From the NCBI RefSeq assembly GCF_004167665.1, contig NZ_SEWE01000031.1, positions 1-59,941 on the forward strand: a stretch of 59,941 nt of DNA, in the 5' to 3' direction. Positions 44,963 to 53,408 of the stretch are shown piece after piece. Each line of letters begins with the position of its first letter. The first letter of the stretch is position 1. The stretch comes from Hymenobacter persicinus (GTDB taxonomy: Bacteria > Bacteroidota > Bacteroidia > Cytophagales > Hymenobacteraceae). The notes under the pieces were generated by a model, which searched no databases, was not told where the DNA came from, and saw nothing but the letters and a program-made list of their open reading frames with translations. A program made the position numbers and the translations under genes.

Positions 44963-46177
44963 ATGCATCCCGTTACCCTCGGCCTGATCCGCGAAGGCAA
45001 GACTCCCCCCGACAAGCGCGTGCCGCTCACGCCCAAGAAGTGCGTGGAGGCCCAGACCACTTTTCCCAACCTGACCGTCGTGGTGCAGGAAAGCCCGATT
45101 CGGAGCTACGCCGACCAGGAATACCGCGACCTGGGCATCGATGTGCGGGCCGATATGAGCGGCTGCGACATCCTGCTGGGCGTGAAGGAAGTGCCCGTGG
45201 ACCAGCTGATTCCGAACAAAACGTACATGTTCTTTTCGCACACCGTCAAGAAGCAGCCCGCCAACCGCAAGCTGCTGCGGGCCGTGCTGGAAAAGAACAT
45301 CACCCTGATTGATTACGAGATGCTCACCAACGCCGACGGGGAGCGAATCGTGGCCTTCGGGCGCTACGCCGGCATCGTGGGGGCCTACAACGGGCTGCTG
45401 GCCTACGGCCGCAAGCACGACTTGTACCGCCTCAAGCCCGCCTACCAGTGCGTGGACATGGACGACATGCAGGAGGAGTTTTTCAAGGTGCGGGCCCTGC
45501 CGCCCATCAAGATTGCCGTAACCGGCTCGGGCCGGGTGGCCCAGGGCGCTTTGGAAGTGCTCGACCGGATGGGCATCCGCAAGGTTAGCGTCTACGACTT
45601 CCTCTACCTCGACTTCAAGGAGCCCGTGTACGCCCAGCTGCGCAGCTCCGACTACAACGCCCGCCAGGACGGCCGGGTGTGGGACACGCCCGACTTTCAC
45701 CGCCACCCCGAGCTCTACAAGTCCACGTTCGACAAGTTTCTGCCCGTCACGGACCTGCTTATTGCCTGCGCCTACTGGCACCCGGCGGCGCCCAAGCTGT
45801 TTACGGAAGAAGATACGCGCCGCGCTGACTTCCGCATCAACACCATTGCCGACGTGACCTGCGACGTGAACGGCTCGGTGCCCACCACCAAGCGCAGCAG
45901 CACCATCCAGGACCCGCTGTTTGACTACAATCCCCAGAATAGGGAACTAGAAGGCGCCTGCTCCCGGCCTGCGAATATCACCGTAATGGCCGTCGACAAC
46001 CTGCCCTGCGAGCTGCCCCGCAACGCCAGCCGCGACTTTGGCCGCCAGCTCCTCGACAACGTGTTTCCCCACCTGCTGCGCGACGACGCCGACGAAGTAA
46101 TTCAGCGGGCTACCATCACGCGCAACGGCCAGCTCACGGAGCGCTACCAATACCTGAGCGACTACGTGGCCGACTAA
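44963..46177 (+). CDS. Saccharopine dehydrogenase-like NAD(P) oxidoreductase
   Basis: The 404-residue protein belongs to the alanine dehydrogenase/transhydrogenase fold: LGLIREGKTPPDKRVPLTP at the start, the Rossmann motif ITVTGSGRVAQGALEVL-like stretch at about 190-210 (read KIAVTGSGRVAQGA), and DVTCDVNGSVPTT near residue 300. This matches NAD-dependent saccharopine dehydrogenase (lysine-forming) of fungi more than alanine dehydrogenase. The bacterial substrate is uncertain. ATG 44963 gives the family N-terminus. Confidence 0.82.
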   Translation: MHPVTLGLIREGKTPPDKRVPLTPKKCVEAQTTFPNLTVVVQESPIRSYADQEYRDLGIDVRADMSGCDILLGVKEVPVDQLIPNKTYMFFSHTVKKQPANRKLLRAVLEKNITLIDYEMLTNADGERIVAFGRYAGIVGAYNGLLAYGRKHDLYRLKPAYQCVDMDDMQEEFFKVRALPPIKIAVTGSGRVAQGALEVLDRMGIRKVSVYDFLYLDFKEPVYAQLRSSDYNARQDGRVWDTPDFHRHPELYKSTFDKFLPVTDLLIACAYWHPAAPKLFTEEDTRRADFRINTIADVTCDVNGSVPTTKRSSTIQDPLFDYNPQNRELEGACSRPANITVMAVDNLPCELPRNASRDFGRQLLDNVFPHLLRDDADEVIQRATITRNGQLTERYQYLSDYVAD

Positions 46178-46200
46178 TCCCGCCGCAAAGACCAGCAATG

Positions 46201-46232
46201 ACAAAGGCCCCGCTTTGCCGCGGGGCCTTTGT
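46201..46232. terminator. Bidirectional terminator
   Basis: A perfect 13-bp stem (ACAAAGGCCCCGC) with 6-base loop between convergent genes. Confidence 0.8.
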
Positions 46233-46256
46233 CGTGAAAAGTCATGTTCAGCCAGT

Positions 46257-47090
46257 CTACACGCCCCGCAAAACCGGGTAGCGGGCCTGCACCAGCATGT
46301 AAAGGCCGTAGGCAACCAGCCCGGCCGCTACCACCCCCAGCACGGCCGGGCCCATGGCGTTGAGCAGGTCGAAGGCACCTTCCGTATCGTCCACCTTCTG
46401 GGCGTTGCTGGTGCGGGCGGCCTGCACGAAAAAGTAGCCGATAATGCTCATCACAACGCCCAGGGCGGTGTGGCCCACCTGCCCGGTGCGAAATACCAGG
46501 TGCTGCTGCGGGGCCGAGAGGCTGCTGGCATTGACGTGCTCGGCGAATTTGCCCGAGTAGGCGTGCCAGATCTGGTAGAGTCCCGCCCCGATGATGGCCA
46601 GCCCGATGGCACCGACCAGCCACTGCCCAAACGGCTGCGCCAGCAGCATGGCCACTGCCGACTGCTTGGCGTCGCCGCCCGAGCCGCTGCTCACGGCCGT
46701 GTTCTGCCAGGCCGCCTTACCAGCGTAGAAAGCCAGCGCCACGTAGAGCAGCCCACTGCCGGCGTAGCCCAGGCGCCTGGCTAGGCCTTTGGCTCCGGAC
46801 CCTTGCCCTTCCGTGTCGCGCAGGGCCTGGGTGAAGCGCCAGACCACGTAGCCGACCAGCCCAAAGGCCACGAGCCCGAGCAGAAAGCGGCCCATGGGCA
46901 GGTCCTGAATGGTTTGCATGGCCTGCTGCTTGTCGGCGGTGCGGCCACCCTGCTGCCCCAGGGCCGCTAGCAAGGCCAGCACGCCCATGGTCAGGTACAC
47001 AATGCCCTTGGCTGCAAAGCCGAAGCGGGCCAGCAGCCGGATGCCCTGAGAGGGAGCCGCGGCGGGAAGAACGGAGGAAAGAGAGGCCAT
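46257..47090 (-). CDS. DUF1206 membrane protein
   Basis: The 277-residue protein has six membrane segments in three similar pairs (ARFGFAAKGIVYLTMGVLALLAAL, LGYAGSGLLYVALAFYAG, GQVGHTALGVVMSIIGYFFV), which is the threefold repeat of DUF1206. ATG 47088-47090 was chosen; upstream residues of the long frame are not membrane-like. Often stress-induced in other bacteria, role unknown. Confidence 0.88.
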   Translation of the reverse strand: MASLSSVLPAAAPSQGIRLLARFGFAAKGIVYLTMGVLALLAALGQQGGRTADKQQAMQTIQDLPMGRFLLGLVAFGLVGYVVWRFTQALRDTEGQGSGAKGLARRLGYAGSGLLYVALAFYAGKAAWQNTAVSSGSGGDAKQSAVAMLLAQPFGQWLVGAIGLAIIGAGLYQIWHAYSGKFAEHVNASSLSAPQQHLVFRTGQVGHTALGVVMSIIGYFFVQAARTSNAQKVDDTEGAFDLLNAMGPAVLGVVAAGLVAYGLYMLVQARYPVLRGV

Positions 47091-47155
47091 GAGCACTGCG
47101 CGAAGAAAGGTGGAAGGCGAGTACCCCAGTACGGCCGGCCGCCACGAATGGGTGC

Positions 47156-47722
47156 CTAGCCGCCGTGCCGACCCAGCATGCTGTTGGGTTGATACAGCTG
47201 AGCCCCGGGCAGTTGTCGCGCCTGGTTGTCGGGCAGGTCGAGGGTGAAAATGGGCTTGTGCTGGGTGGCCGGGGCACGAAACAGCTGCTCGAGCTGGCCG
47301 CCGGCGCGCAGGAAGGGCACAAAAAACTGCTGGGCTAGCTCGGCAATGAGCAGGTTGCGGATGTCCGTCGTTTCTTCGGAGGAGGTGGTCACATCGGGCT
47401 CGAAGGGCGTCACGAACAGCAGGCGGCCCGCCCGGATTTCCGGGCCGTACTCGGAGCGAATGTTGGGCTGAATGCCCCGGGCCAGTACGTACACAATGGG
47501 CTGGGTGGGGCCCTGGAGCAGGTAGCGAAAAATCTGCTGCTCCAGCTGGGAATGAAACCCACTGACAATGCACTGCCCCCGGGCCCGCTGCTCCAGGGCC
47601 CACAGGTTGGCTTCGCGCTCCATGTCGTTGGGGTAGTGGCGGGAGCAGAAAAACGCGGTTTTGGAAAGTTGCAGCAGGTCGGCATTGCCCAGCAGCCGCA
47701 GTTCTTGGGGGTCAATGGTCAT
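47156..47722 (-). CDS. DprA/SLOG-like nucleotide-binding protein
   Basis: The 188-residue protein has FFCSRHYPNDMEREANLWALEQ, then CIVSGFHSQLEQQIFRYLL and VTPFEPDVTTSSEETTDIRNLLIAELAQQFFVPF, which follow the Rossmann-like core of DprA/Smf and the wider SLOG superfamily. It is shorter than DprA and lacks the winged helix. A DNA-transformation role is doubtful; it may bind a nucleotide ligand. 65 bases upstream of the DUF1206 gene. Confidence 0.68.
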   Translation of the reverse strand: MTIDPQELRLLGNADLLQLSKTAFFCSRHYPNDMEREANLWALEQRARGQCIVSGFHSQLEQQIFRYLLQGPTQPIVYVLARGIQPNIRSEYGPEIRAGRLLFVTPFEPDVTTSSEETTDIRNLLIAELAQQFFVPFLRAGGQLEQLFRAPATQHKPIFTLDLPDNQARQLPGAQLYQPNSMLGRHGG

Positions 47723-47771
47723 AGGGCGCGCTCCGCAGTCGAAGGGGCTGAATATAAACAGCTTATCGGTG

Positions 47772-47819
47772 AAAAAGGCAAAAGCCCCGCACCAACTCCC
47801 TTGCGGGAAGGTGCGGGGC
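47772..47819 (-). terminator. Terminator of the CsbD gene
   Basis: A perfect 10-bp stem (GCCCCGCACC) with a 16-base loop, followed on the minus strand by TTTTGCCTTTTTC. Confidence 0.78.
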
Positions 47820-47842
47820 CAGGCCTACGAGAGGCGGAAAGC

Positions 47843-48061
47843 TTAGAAATTGCGGTGGAACCAGTCCTTGATTTCGTCTACCGTCTGGCCGGTTTTCTGC
47901 TGAAGCTTACCGAACCACTCATCCTGCTTGCCTTCGGCATAGTCTAGGTCGTCGTCGGTGAGGTTGCCCCACTGCTGCTTGGCTTTGCCTTTCACTTCGT
48001 TCCAGTTGCCACGGGCCCGCAGCTCCGATTGGTCATTGATGTTATTCTGATTAACGTCCAT
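47843..48061 (-). CDS. CsbD family stress protein
   Basis: The 72-residue protein carries GNWNEVKGKAKQQWGNLTDDDLDYAEGKQDEWFGKLQQKTG, written here only as family pattern: WNEVKGK, WGNLTDDDL and the GKLQQKTG repeat. This is the CsbD fold, small helical proteins induced by general stress in many bacteria. ATG 48061 gives the usual length; the longer frame was rejected. Confidence 0.9.
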   Translation of the reverse strand: MDVNQNNINDQSELRARGNWNEVKGKAKQQWGNLTDDDLDYAEGKQDEWFGKLQQKTGQTVDEIKDWFHRNF

Positions 48062-48182
48062 GGTAAGGTGGGTTTTGGTGTGGTGTGATAGTGAGCAGTG
48101 ATACGCAAGCAGCACAGTAGAGTTCCTGTACCCCATAATTATGTTGCTGGCTTTCAGACCAGCAAGTAGGTGCTACTTGTCT

Positions 48183-48791
48183 TTAGTGGGCATAAAAAAC
48201 CATAGAAAATACCACGGCCAGCGCCGCCACTGACAGGGCGGTGCCTACCCCCAGCCCGGCTGCTGCCGAGCCCAGCTTTTTGCGCTGCGCCTGCTTCTGG
48301 TATCCTTTCACGTAATCGGGGTTCTGTAGCAGAGCTTGGTCCGATGCAATGATATTGTGTCGCTTAGGAGGCGTCAAGGCAAACGCGGCGCCGGTGGCAA
48401 GGCCCCCGGCAAACCCAATGGGCATGGAAACAATGGTAGTGCCGAGCGTGCCCCAGAAAGCGGCGGGGGCCTTGAAGTTTTTACGCGCATCTTGCTGCCC
48501 CAACAGGCGCGCCTGCGCCGGCGTCAGGGACGCGGGGCCCGCGGTAGCCATGGGGTTAAGCACCTCCCGGGTGCCGTTGGCGTAGCGAATCAAAAACACG
48601 TCGGCGCGGCGCATCCGCAGCGTGTCGGTTGGGGCCGCGAGCAGCACGTAGGATATCTGTTCGGGCTCGATGGTCAGCACCCGGGCGGGTAGCTCCTGAC
48701 CGGTAGTTTGCAGGATAACGTCCTGGGCCTGGGTGCTGCCGGCTAGCAGCAACAGCAGTAGCAGCACAAACAGGGAGTTGGCGTGTCGCAT
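48183..48791 (-). CDS. Secreted protein with ADVFxIRYANGT domain
   Basis: The 202-residue product has a signal peptide (cleavage near TQAQD). An N-terminal beta domain (TGQELPARVLTIEPEQISY, then RADVFLIRYANGTREVL) is shared with the next gene and with many Bacteroidota envelope proteins. The C-terminal half has two hydrophobic stretches (GTTIVSMPIGFAGGL, VGTALSVAALAVVFSMVF) separated by a charged linker. Role unknown. Confidence 0.68.
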   Translation of the reverse strand: MRHANSLFVLLLLLLLAGSTQAQDVILQTTGQELPARVLTIEPEQISYVLLAAPTDTLRMRRADVFLIRYANGTREVLNPMATAGPASLTPAQARLLGQQDARKNFKAPAAFWGTLGTTIVSMPIGFAGGLATGAAFALTPPKRHNIIASDQALLQNPDYVKGYQKQAQRKKLGSAAAGLGVGTALSVAALAVVFSMVFYAH

Positions 48792-48829
48792 GGGGAAAGT
48801 AGAAAGTAGAGGTGGGAACAGGCGTCCGG

Positions 48830-49564
48830 CTAGTTGCGCCGGGAGTTGAAGCCAAACAGCAGGCTAAAGCGGGCCCCGCCATTGCCGGGTACCACGGCCA
48901 GGTTTACCGGAAAGTTGACCCCTGCTACCCGGTAGGTGGTGCCTACCGCCAGGGCAATGCTGGCACTGAGCGGGGTCAGATTAGGCCCCAGGCCAAACTC
49001 AAAGCCTTTGGGTCCGCGAATACCAATCAGAGCGTTGAGGCTGGGAATGAATTTGTTTTGCTCCAGCCCGCCAATCAGCGGAATCACCTCCACCAGTCCC
49101 GAGGTGCCATTGGGCAGGCGAAATACCCGGGTTTCAAACTGCCAGCCAAACTGCGTGAGGAAGGGTTTGATGTCGCGCTCTTCCGCCTTGCTGGCCGCCC
49201 CGGCCGTCAGCACTGTCAGACCAATGCGCGGCCCACCCAGATGCACTTCGTCGTAGGCCGAGGCTTCATCGCCGGGAACGGTGGGGCCAGCAGGCCGCAG
49301 CGGGGCCGCCGGGAGTCCGGTGCCCGGCGCCACGCCCAAGATTTCCTTGGTACCGTTGGCGTAGCGGATCATAAAAACGTCCGCTTTGCGCAGGCTGATC
49401 AGTGGCCCATCGGGGTTGTCGGTGCGCTTGTAGCGAACTTCGGCGGGCGTAATCTCCAGGACCTTGACCTGCAGCTCTTCTCCGTTTTGCTTGGTGAGTA
49501 AGTCCTGGGCATGGGCGGTAAGCGCCAGGAGGGTGAAAATGCCGAATAGTAGAGGTCGTTGCAT
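48830..49564 (-). CDS. Secreted protein with ADVFxIRYANGT domain and barrel-like tail
   Basis: The 244-residue product has a signal peptide (cleavage near AHAQD) and the same N-terminal domain as the neighbour (GEELQVKVLEITPAEVRY, KADVFMIRYANGTKEIL). The rest is glycine-rich beta (GFEFGLGPNLTPLSASIALAVG, ending LLFGFNSRRN), like a small outer-membrane barrel. It is 38 bases upstream of its paralogue on the same strand. Confidence 0.72.
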   Translation of the reverse strand: MQRPLLFGIFTLLALTAHAQDLLTKQNGEELQVKVLEITPAEVRYKRTDNPDGPLISLRKADVFMIRYANGTKEILGVAPGTGLPAAPLRPAGPTVPGDEASAYDEVHLGGPRIGLTVLTAGAASKAEERDIKPFLTQFGWQFETRVFRLPNGTSGLVEVIPLIGGLEQNKFIPSLNALIGIRGPKGFEFGLGPNLTPLSASIALAVGTTYRVAGVNFPVNLAVVPGNGGARFSLLFGFNSRRN

Positions 49565-49875
49565 GGCGTTGGGGCAAAGTGAAATTCTATGCCCGAAAGA
49601 TGCCACGCTACCTACCTTGCCCGGCTACGAACTTCGGCCGGCTATCGACTTGCTAATACGACAATGCCAGTGTTTAATATATTGATATTCAGGTGTATGT
49701 TTGGTTGTTCTCTGACTTCCTGCCAACCCGGTGAACAGTGTAAAAGGGCCATTTGCTTTGCTTAAGAGGCCAGCATTTTCCGTGGATCAAATCGGTTTGG
49801 CTAGCGGGGGCTAAAAACAAAAGCCCCACTCCGGGGAGTAGGGCTTTCAACTTATCCGGGCTTTGGGGCCGGTAC
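49565..49875. other. 311-base intergenic region
   Basis: Between two minus-strand genes. It holds the terminator at 49813-49847 and, near 49650-49700, an AT-rich patch (TTTAATATATTGATATTC). No TAnnTTTG box could be fixed with confidence. Confidence 0.5.
49813..49847 (-). terminator. Terminator of the small Ala-rich lipoprotein gene
   Basis: A 13-bp stem with one mismatch (AAAGCCC and ACTCC pairing) followed on the minus strand by TTTTGTTTTT. Confidence 0.78.
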
Positions 49876-50169
49876 TTACTTGGTTTCTTCCACCAGTTTG
49901 TCAGCGGGCTTGTCCACTACGACGGCCGTGTCGCCTTTTTCGGGGGCAACGTCAGCCTTCACGCCTTCAGCGGCGTTTTTGGTAGCGTCAGCAGCGTTGT
50001 CAACGGCATTCGAGGTAGCGTCAGCAGCTTGCTGGGTGTTGTTAGCGGCATCCGTAGCAGCGCTGTCAGCGGTAGCTTCGGCATTCTCCTTGGTTTTCTC
50101 CGAGCAGGAAGTGGTGGCGAAAGCACCGAAAGCGGCCAGCAGGAGCAGGGATTTGAAAGAGGTCTTCAT
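49876..50169 (-). CDS. Ala-rich helical lipoprotein
   Basis: The 97-residue product has a signal with lipobox TTSCS at about residue 22. The mature chain is an amphipathic helix of Ala, Thr, Asn and Asp/Lys with repeats like AADATxNA(V/A)xxAAD, ending acidic. Such chains form coiled coils or LEA-like stress proteins. Role unknown. Confidence 0.68.
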   Translation of the reverse strand: MKTSFKSLLLLAAFGAFATTSCSEKTKENAEATADSAATDAANNTQQAADATSNAVDNAADATKNAAEGVKADVAPEKGDTAVVVDKPADKLVEETK

Positions 50170-50311
50170 GGCTAAAGGCTAAGTGGTTAGTGGATGTAAC
50201 GGGCGTTTATACCCGCCGTCGTCGGAAAGTAACCCGCCGGACGGCAGAAAATGGCGAAGAACTTGCAGCCCGGCGGTTACGTAGCCTCGCTTACTCACTG
50301 CCAACCCGTTT

Positions 50312-50758
50312 ATGCTAGTTTCTTTTCGCCACCTGCTGCTTCCAGCGCTGCTGGGCCTGAGCCTGGGATCCCAGGCCCAGCGGGCGGCCCTCAACGACGG
50401 CTTCCAGCGCCGCGACGGCACCATGTACCTGATCCGCAACGGGCAGAAGCGGCCCATGGCCCACGACGTGCACCTGCCTAATGGTCGCACCGTCACCCGC
50501 GACGGGTTTGTGGTCGAGCCCGGCGGGCAGCGTACCGAACTAGCTGAAGGCCGCGGCTGCACCCTGCTCGGCACCCCGGCTACCGTCACCACGCTGCCCT
50601 CGGGGCAGTTGGCCCTGGGCTCGGTCGCGCAGCCGCTGCCGGCGGCCACAGTGAGCACGGGCTACTCGGTGAGTCGTCTGGAACAGCTTTTCGGCCGGCG
50701 CGGGCATAAAGGCTGGGGGCACTACAAAAAGAAGGGGAAGCACGGCAAGAAGCACTGA
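50312..50758 (+). CDS. DUF6799 domain secreted protein
   Basis: The 148-residue product has a signal peptide (cleavage near SQAQR) and the DUF6799 core: LNDGFQRRDGTMYLIRNG, then VHLPNGRTVTRDGFVV and LAEGRGCTLLG. Such proteins are frequent in Hymenobacter-like genomes. The C-terminus is His/Lys/Gly-rich (HKGWGHYKKKGKHGKKH), which could bind metal. Role unknown. Confidence 0.75.
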   Translation: MLVSFRHLLLPALLGLSLGSQAQRAALNDGFQRRDGTMYLIRNGQKRPMAHDVHLPNGRTVTRDGFVVEPGGQRTELAEGRGCTLLGTPATVTTLPSGQLALGSVAQPLPAATVSTGYSVSRLEQLFGRRGHKGWGHYKKKGKHGKKH

Positions 50759-50775
50759 CGTCCGCGCGGGCTGAC

Positions 50776-52704
50776 CTACTCTACCGGCTCGCCGTCCTTG
50801 TCGATATAAAACGTGCGCCCGTTCTGCACCACCCGGGCGCGGCCATCGGTGAAGTCGCCGGCGTCGGAATAGCGGCCGAAGGGCTTGAAGTCGGGCGTGG
50901 GGTGGTCGAGGTAATCGGGTGTAATAAACGTGTAGGCGCCGCCGAGCTTCACCCGCGCCAAGCCCTGGTGAAAGGAATACGCTTCCTGAAACAACACCGG
51001 CGGCTTGGTTTCCGGAGCGGGGCCGCTGATGTAAAACCAGCCCCGCCGGTCCAGGACGGCGGCGCGGCCCTCCGAGAAGTCCAGGGCGTTGAAGTAATAC
51101 TGGGTAAATTCCTCGCCCTGCTCCTCTACAAACGTGTACAGGTCGCCGATGCGGACCCGGGCAAAGCCGTCAATGGGTGGGTTTAGCGCGTCGTAAGCGG
51201 GGGCAATGGTTTCCTCGCCCCGGTCGTTGAGCAAGCCAAACGCGCCCTGCTTTTCCACCACCGCCCGGCCCTCGTGAAACTCGCCGAGGGAAGTGTAACG
51301 GGCCGGCACCAGCGTGTCCCCGTCGGCTTCCACCAAGCCCCACTGCCCGCGCTGCTGAAAAGCCCGCGGCGGCCCTGCCGTGGCGGAACGAAACGCCCAG
51401 ACGGCCAGCACCAGCACGGCCAAGCCTGCCGCTACCACCCCGAGCCGCGGCAGCCGTCGGCGCCACTGCCGCAGCTGCCGCCAGGAAGCCCGCGTGGCCT
51501 GCTGCCCGAAGGCGGCTGCCGTCCGCAGATGAGCCCGGCCCGCCGCGGCAGCATCCGGCCGGACCGGGCTGCTGGCTGCTGGAGCCGCAGCGGCCGAAGG
51601 CGTTGGGCCGGGCGCCGCTACGGTCTGCATCTGGGCCATCAATTCACTGAGCTGCTGAATCTTGGCGTCCAGCTCCCGGTTGCGCGCCTCCGACTCGGCC
51701 CGGGAGGCCTGCATGGCCGCCGCCAGCATTTCCTTTTCTCGGCTTTCGGCGGCAATGCGGGCCTGGAGGGCGGCGGCTTCGGGCGCCACGGCCGGAGCTG
51801 CCCCCAGCTTTTCGCGCAACTGGGCCAGGCTGCGCTCCCGCTCCAGTTCGCGGGCTTCCATGGCGCGTAGCTGGGCGGCTACTTCGGCTTGCAGGGTGGT
51901 GCGCAGCTGCTCCAGCTCCCGCTTTTCCTGCTGCCGGGCTTCCACCTCCTCGTAGCCGCCGTAGGGAGCCGCGTCGAGGTCGTCTACGTCGTGGGCGCCC
52001 AGCCAGCGCCAGAGCTGCCCCGCCTTCTGCTGCCAAAACCCCGGGGCGGTAGCCGCTGGCTCATCCAGGTTTTCATCCGTGGGGGAAGCAGTTGCTTCGT
52101 CGTCCACGTCCGCGCGCGGAGGCTCCGTGGGAATCAGCTGCTGGGCCAGGTGGGTGATGTCGGCCTCGGTGAGGTCAATTTCCGGCGAGGCCAGCTGTTG
52201 GAGCCGGCGGGTGAAGCGCGAAGGGTCAGCCAGCAGGTGAAACGTGGCCGCGGCGGGCACGGCGGCCATTCGTTCCTCCACTTCGCGCCCAAATACGACT
52301 GGCTCGCCGAACAGCAGCAGCCCGGTGATAAAGTTCAGGTTGGCCTGCTCTGCCGTCAGATAGGGTCGTAGAAACCGCTGCAGCTCCTCCTTCTGCTGGC
52401 TGAATTGCTGAAATGGGTTGTCGGCTTCGGCGCCGCCGGTAAGCGGGTGGCCGTCGAGCTGCCAGGCGGCGTGGGCAAAGTCGCGGATGGTCAGGCGGCC
52501 GCCCCGGGGCTCGAGCAGCAGCAGGGTGATGCTGCGGGGCCGAATCAGGACGGCGTCGGGCCCCGTGGTGCCGGCTACCGGCAAGTTGCCCAGCAGCAAC
52601 GTGGCCGGGCCCTGGGACTCGGCGGCCAGGGCGGCGCGGACGGCTTCGAACTGGGTTTGGCGGGCGGCGGAAGCAAAAGGAGCAAACAGGCAAACGTGGA
52701 GCAT
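50776..52704 (-). CDS. NERD-like, coiled-coil, WG-repeat membrane protein
   Basis: The 642-residue protein has four parts. Residues 1-190 look like a degenerate NERD-type nuclease-related domain (PDAVLIRPRSITLLLLE; its Lys is not clear). Residues 240-370 are a coiled coil (many QLR/ELE/ARELERERSLAQL repeats). One membrane segment, LGVVAAGLAVLVLAVWAF, lies near residue 430. The C-terminus has about five WG-like repeats (RGQWGLVEADGDTLVPARY, KQGAFGLLNDRGEETIAPAY). I infer a cytoplasmic N-terminus and an external repeat domain. There is no assigned function. Confidence 0.75.
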   Translation of the reverse strand: MLHVCLFAPFASAARQTQFEAVRAALAAESQGPATLLLGNLPVAGTTGPDAVLIRPRSITLLLLEPRGGRLTIRDFAHAAWQLDGHPLTGGAEADNPFQQFSQQKEELQRFLRPYLTAEQANLNFITGLLLFGEPVVFGREVEERMAAVPAAATFHLLADPSRFTRRLQQLASPEIDLTEADITHLAQQLIPTEPPRADVDDEATASPTDENLDEPAATAPGFWQQKAGQLWRWLGAHDVDDLDAAPYGGYEEVEARQQEKRELEQLRTTLQAEVAAQLRAMEARELERERSLAQLREKLGAAPAVAPEAAALQARIAAESREKEMLAAAMQASRAESEARNRELDAKIQQLSELMAQMQTVAAPGPTPSAAAAPAASSPVRPDAAAAGRAHLRTAAAFGQQATRASWRQLRQWRRRLPRLGVVAAGLAVLVLAVWAFRSATAGPPRAFQQRGQWGLVEADGDTLVPARYTSLGEFHEGRAVVEKQGAFGLLNDRGEETIAPAYDALNPPIDGFARVRIGDLYTFVEEQGEEFTQYYFNALDFSEGRAAVLDRRGWFYISGPAPETKPPVLFQEAYSFHQGLARVKLGGAYTFITPDYLDHPTPDFKPFGRYSDAGDFTDGRARVVQNGRTFYIDKDGEPVE

Positions 52705-52842
52705 AGACTAGAGCAGAAGGGCCGCTGGTTTTCGGCCGGGCGGTCCGGGCGGGTTGTACGGCGCGGGCCCACCGACAGGCTAACTTTTCCGGCGGTCCGT
52801 CAGTATAGCAGATACTTTCTTTCGCCTTTTTTGCCCATTCCC

Positions 52843-53244
52843 ATGGATTCGACCACGCCCACGCCGCAAACCCCCGTTACGCCCACCGTTCCGCTGGATG
52901 TGACCGATCAGCAAAACTCCGCCCTGCTCGACGATACGCTCAAGCTGCTCAACGCCGGCCTGCCGGAAAAAGCGGACCGCCGCGGCCTGAGTGAAATTGA
53001 CCGGTGGGCCGCCGTGCTCAGCGCCTCCGAGCGGCCCGGCCTGGCCAAGATTATCCAGGAACTGAACACGCTTAATGAGCAGCTCAGCAACCCCGATACT
53101 GCCGCCCACGACCTGGCCGAAACCCTGGCAACCCTCGGGGCCGAAACGGGCAAGGTCGCCGAGGAAACCCGCGACGACTACAGCGGTCCGCTCACCCAGC
53201 TCGGCAAGCTGCTCATCAAGATGGGCAACGCGTTGTCGCGCTAA
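52843..53244 (+). CDS. Hypothetical soluble protein
   Basis: A 133-residue product with a Thr/Pro-rich start (MDSTTPTPQTPVTPTVPL) and an all-helical remainder (LLDDTLKLLNAGL, IDRWAAVLSASERPGL, ELNTLNEQLSNPDT). No family recognised. A TACTTTCT box lies 31 bases upstream. It is divergent from the WG-repeat gene. Confidence 0.62.
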   Translation: MDSTTPTPQTPVTPTVPLDVTDQQNSALLDDTLKLLNAGLPEKADRRGLSEIDRWAAVLSASERPGLAKIIQELNTLNEQLSNPDTAAHDLAETLATLGAETGKVAEETRDDYSGPLTQLGKLLIKMGNALSR

Positions 53245-53264
53245 TACTGTTTTGCTGGCGCAGC

Positions 53265-53298
53265 AAAAAGCCCCGACCAGCTATGGTTGGGGCTTTTT
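53265..53298. terminator. Bidirectional terminator
   Basis: A 15-bp stem with one mismatch (AAAAAGCCCCGACCA) and 4-base loop, 20 bases after the preceding stop. Confidence 0.85.
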
Positions 53299-53376
53299 GG
53301 CGTAATAGAAAAAAGAAGCTGGAAGCAGCAACCGGGAAAACTCTGCCGGCCGCGGGCGGTTCCAGTAGCCGGCGCG

Positions 53377-53384
53377 TACTTTTG
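53377..53384 (+). promoter_or_regulatory. TACTTTTG promoter box
   Basis: Exact TAnnTTTG, 24 bases before the ATG at 53409. Confidence 0.65.
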
Positions 53385-53408
53385 CGCCTTCGCTTTTCGC
53401 CGCTTGCC

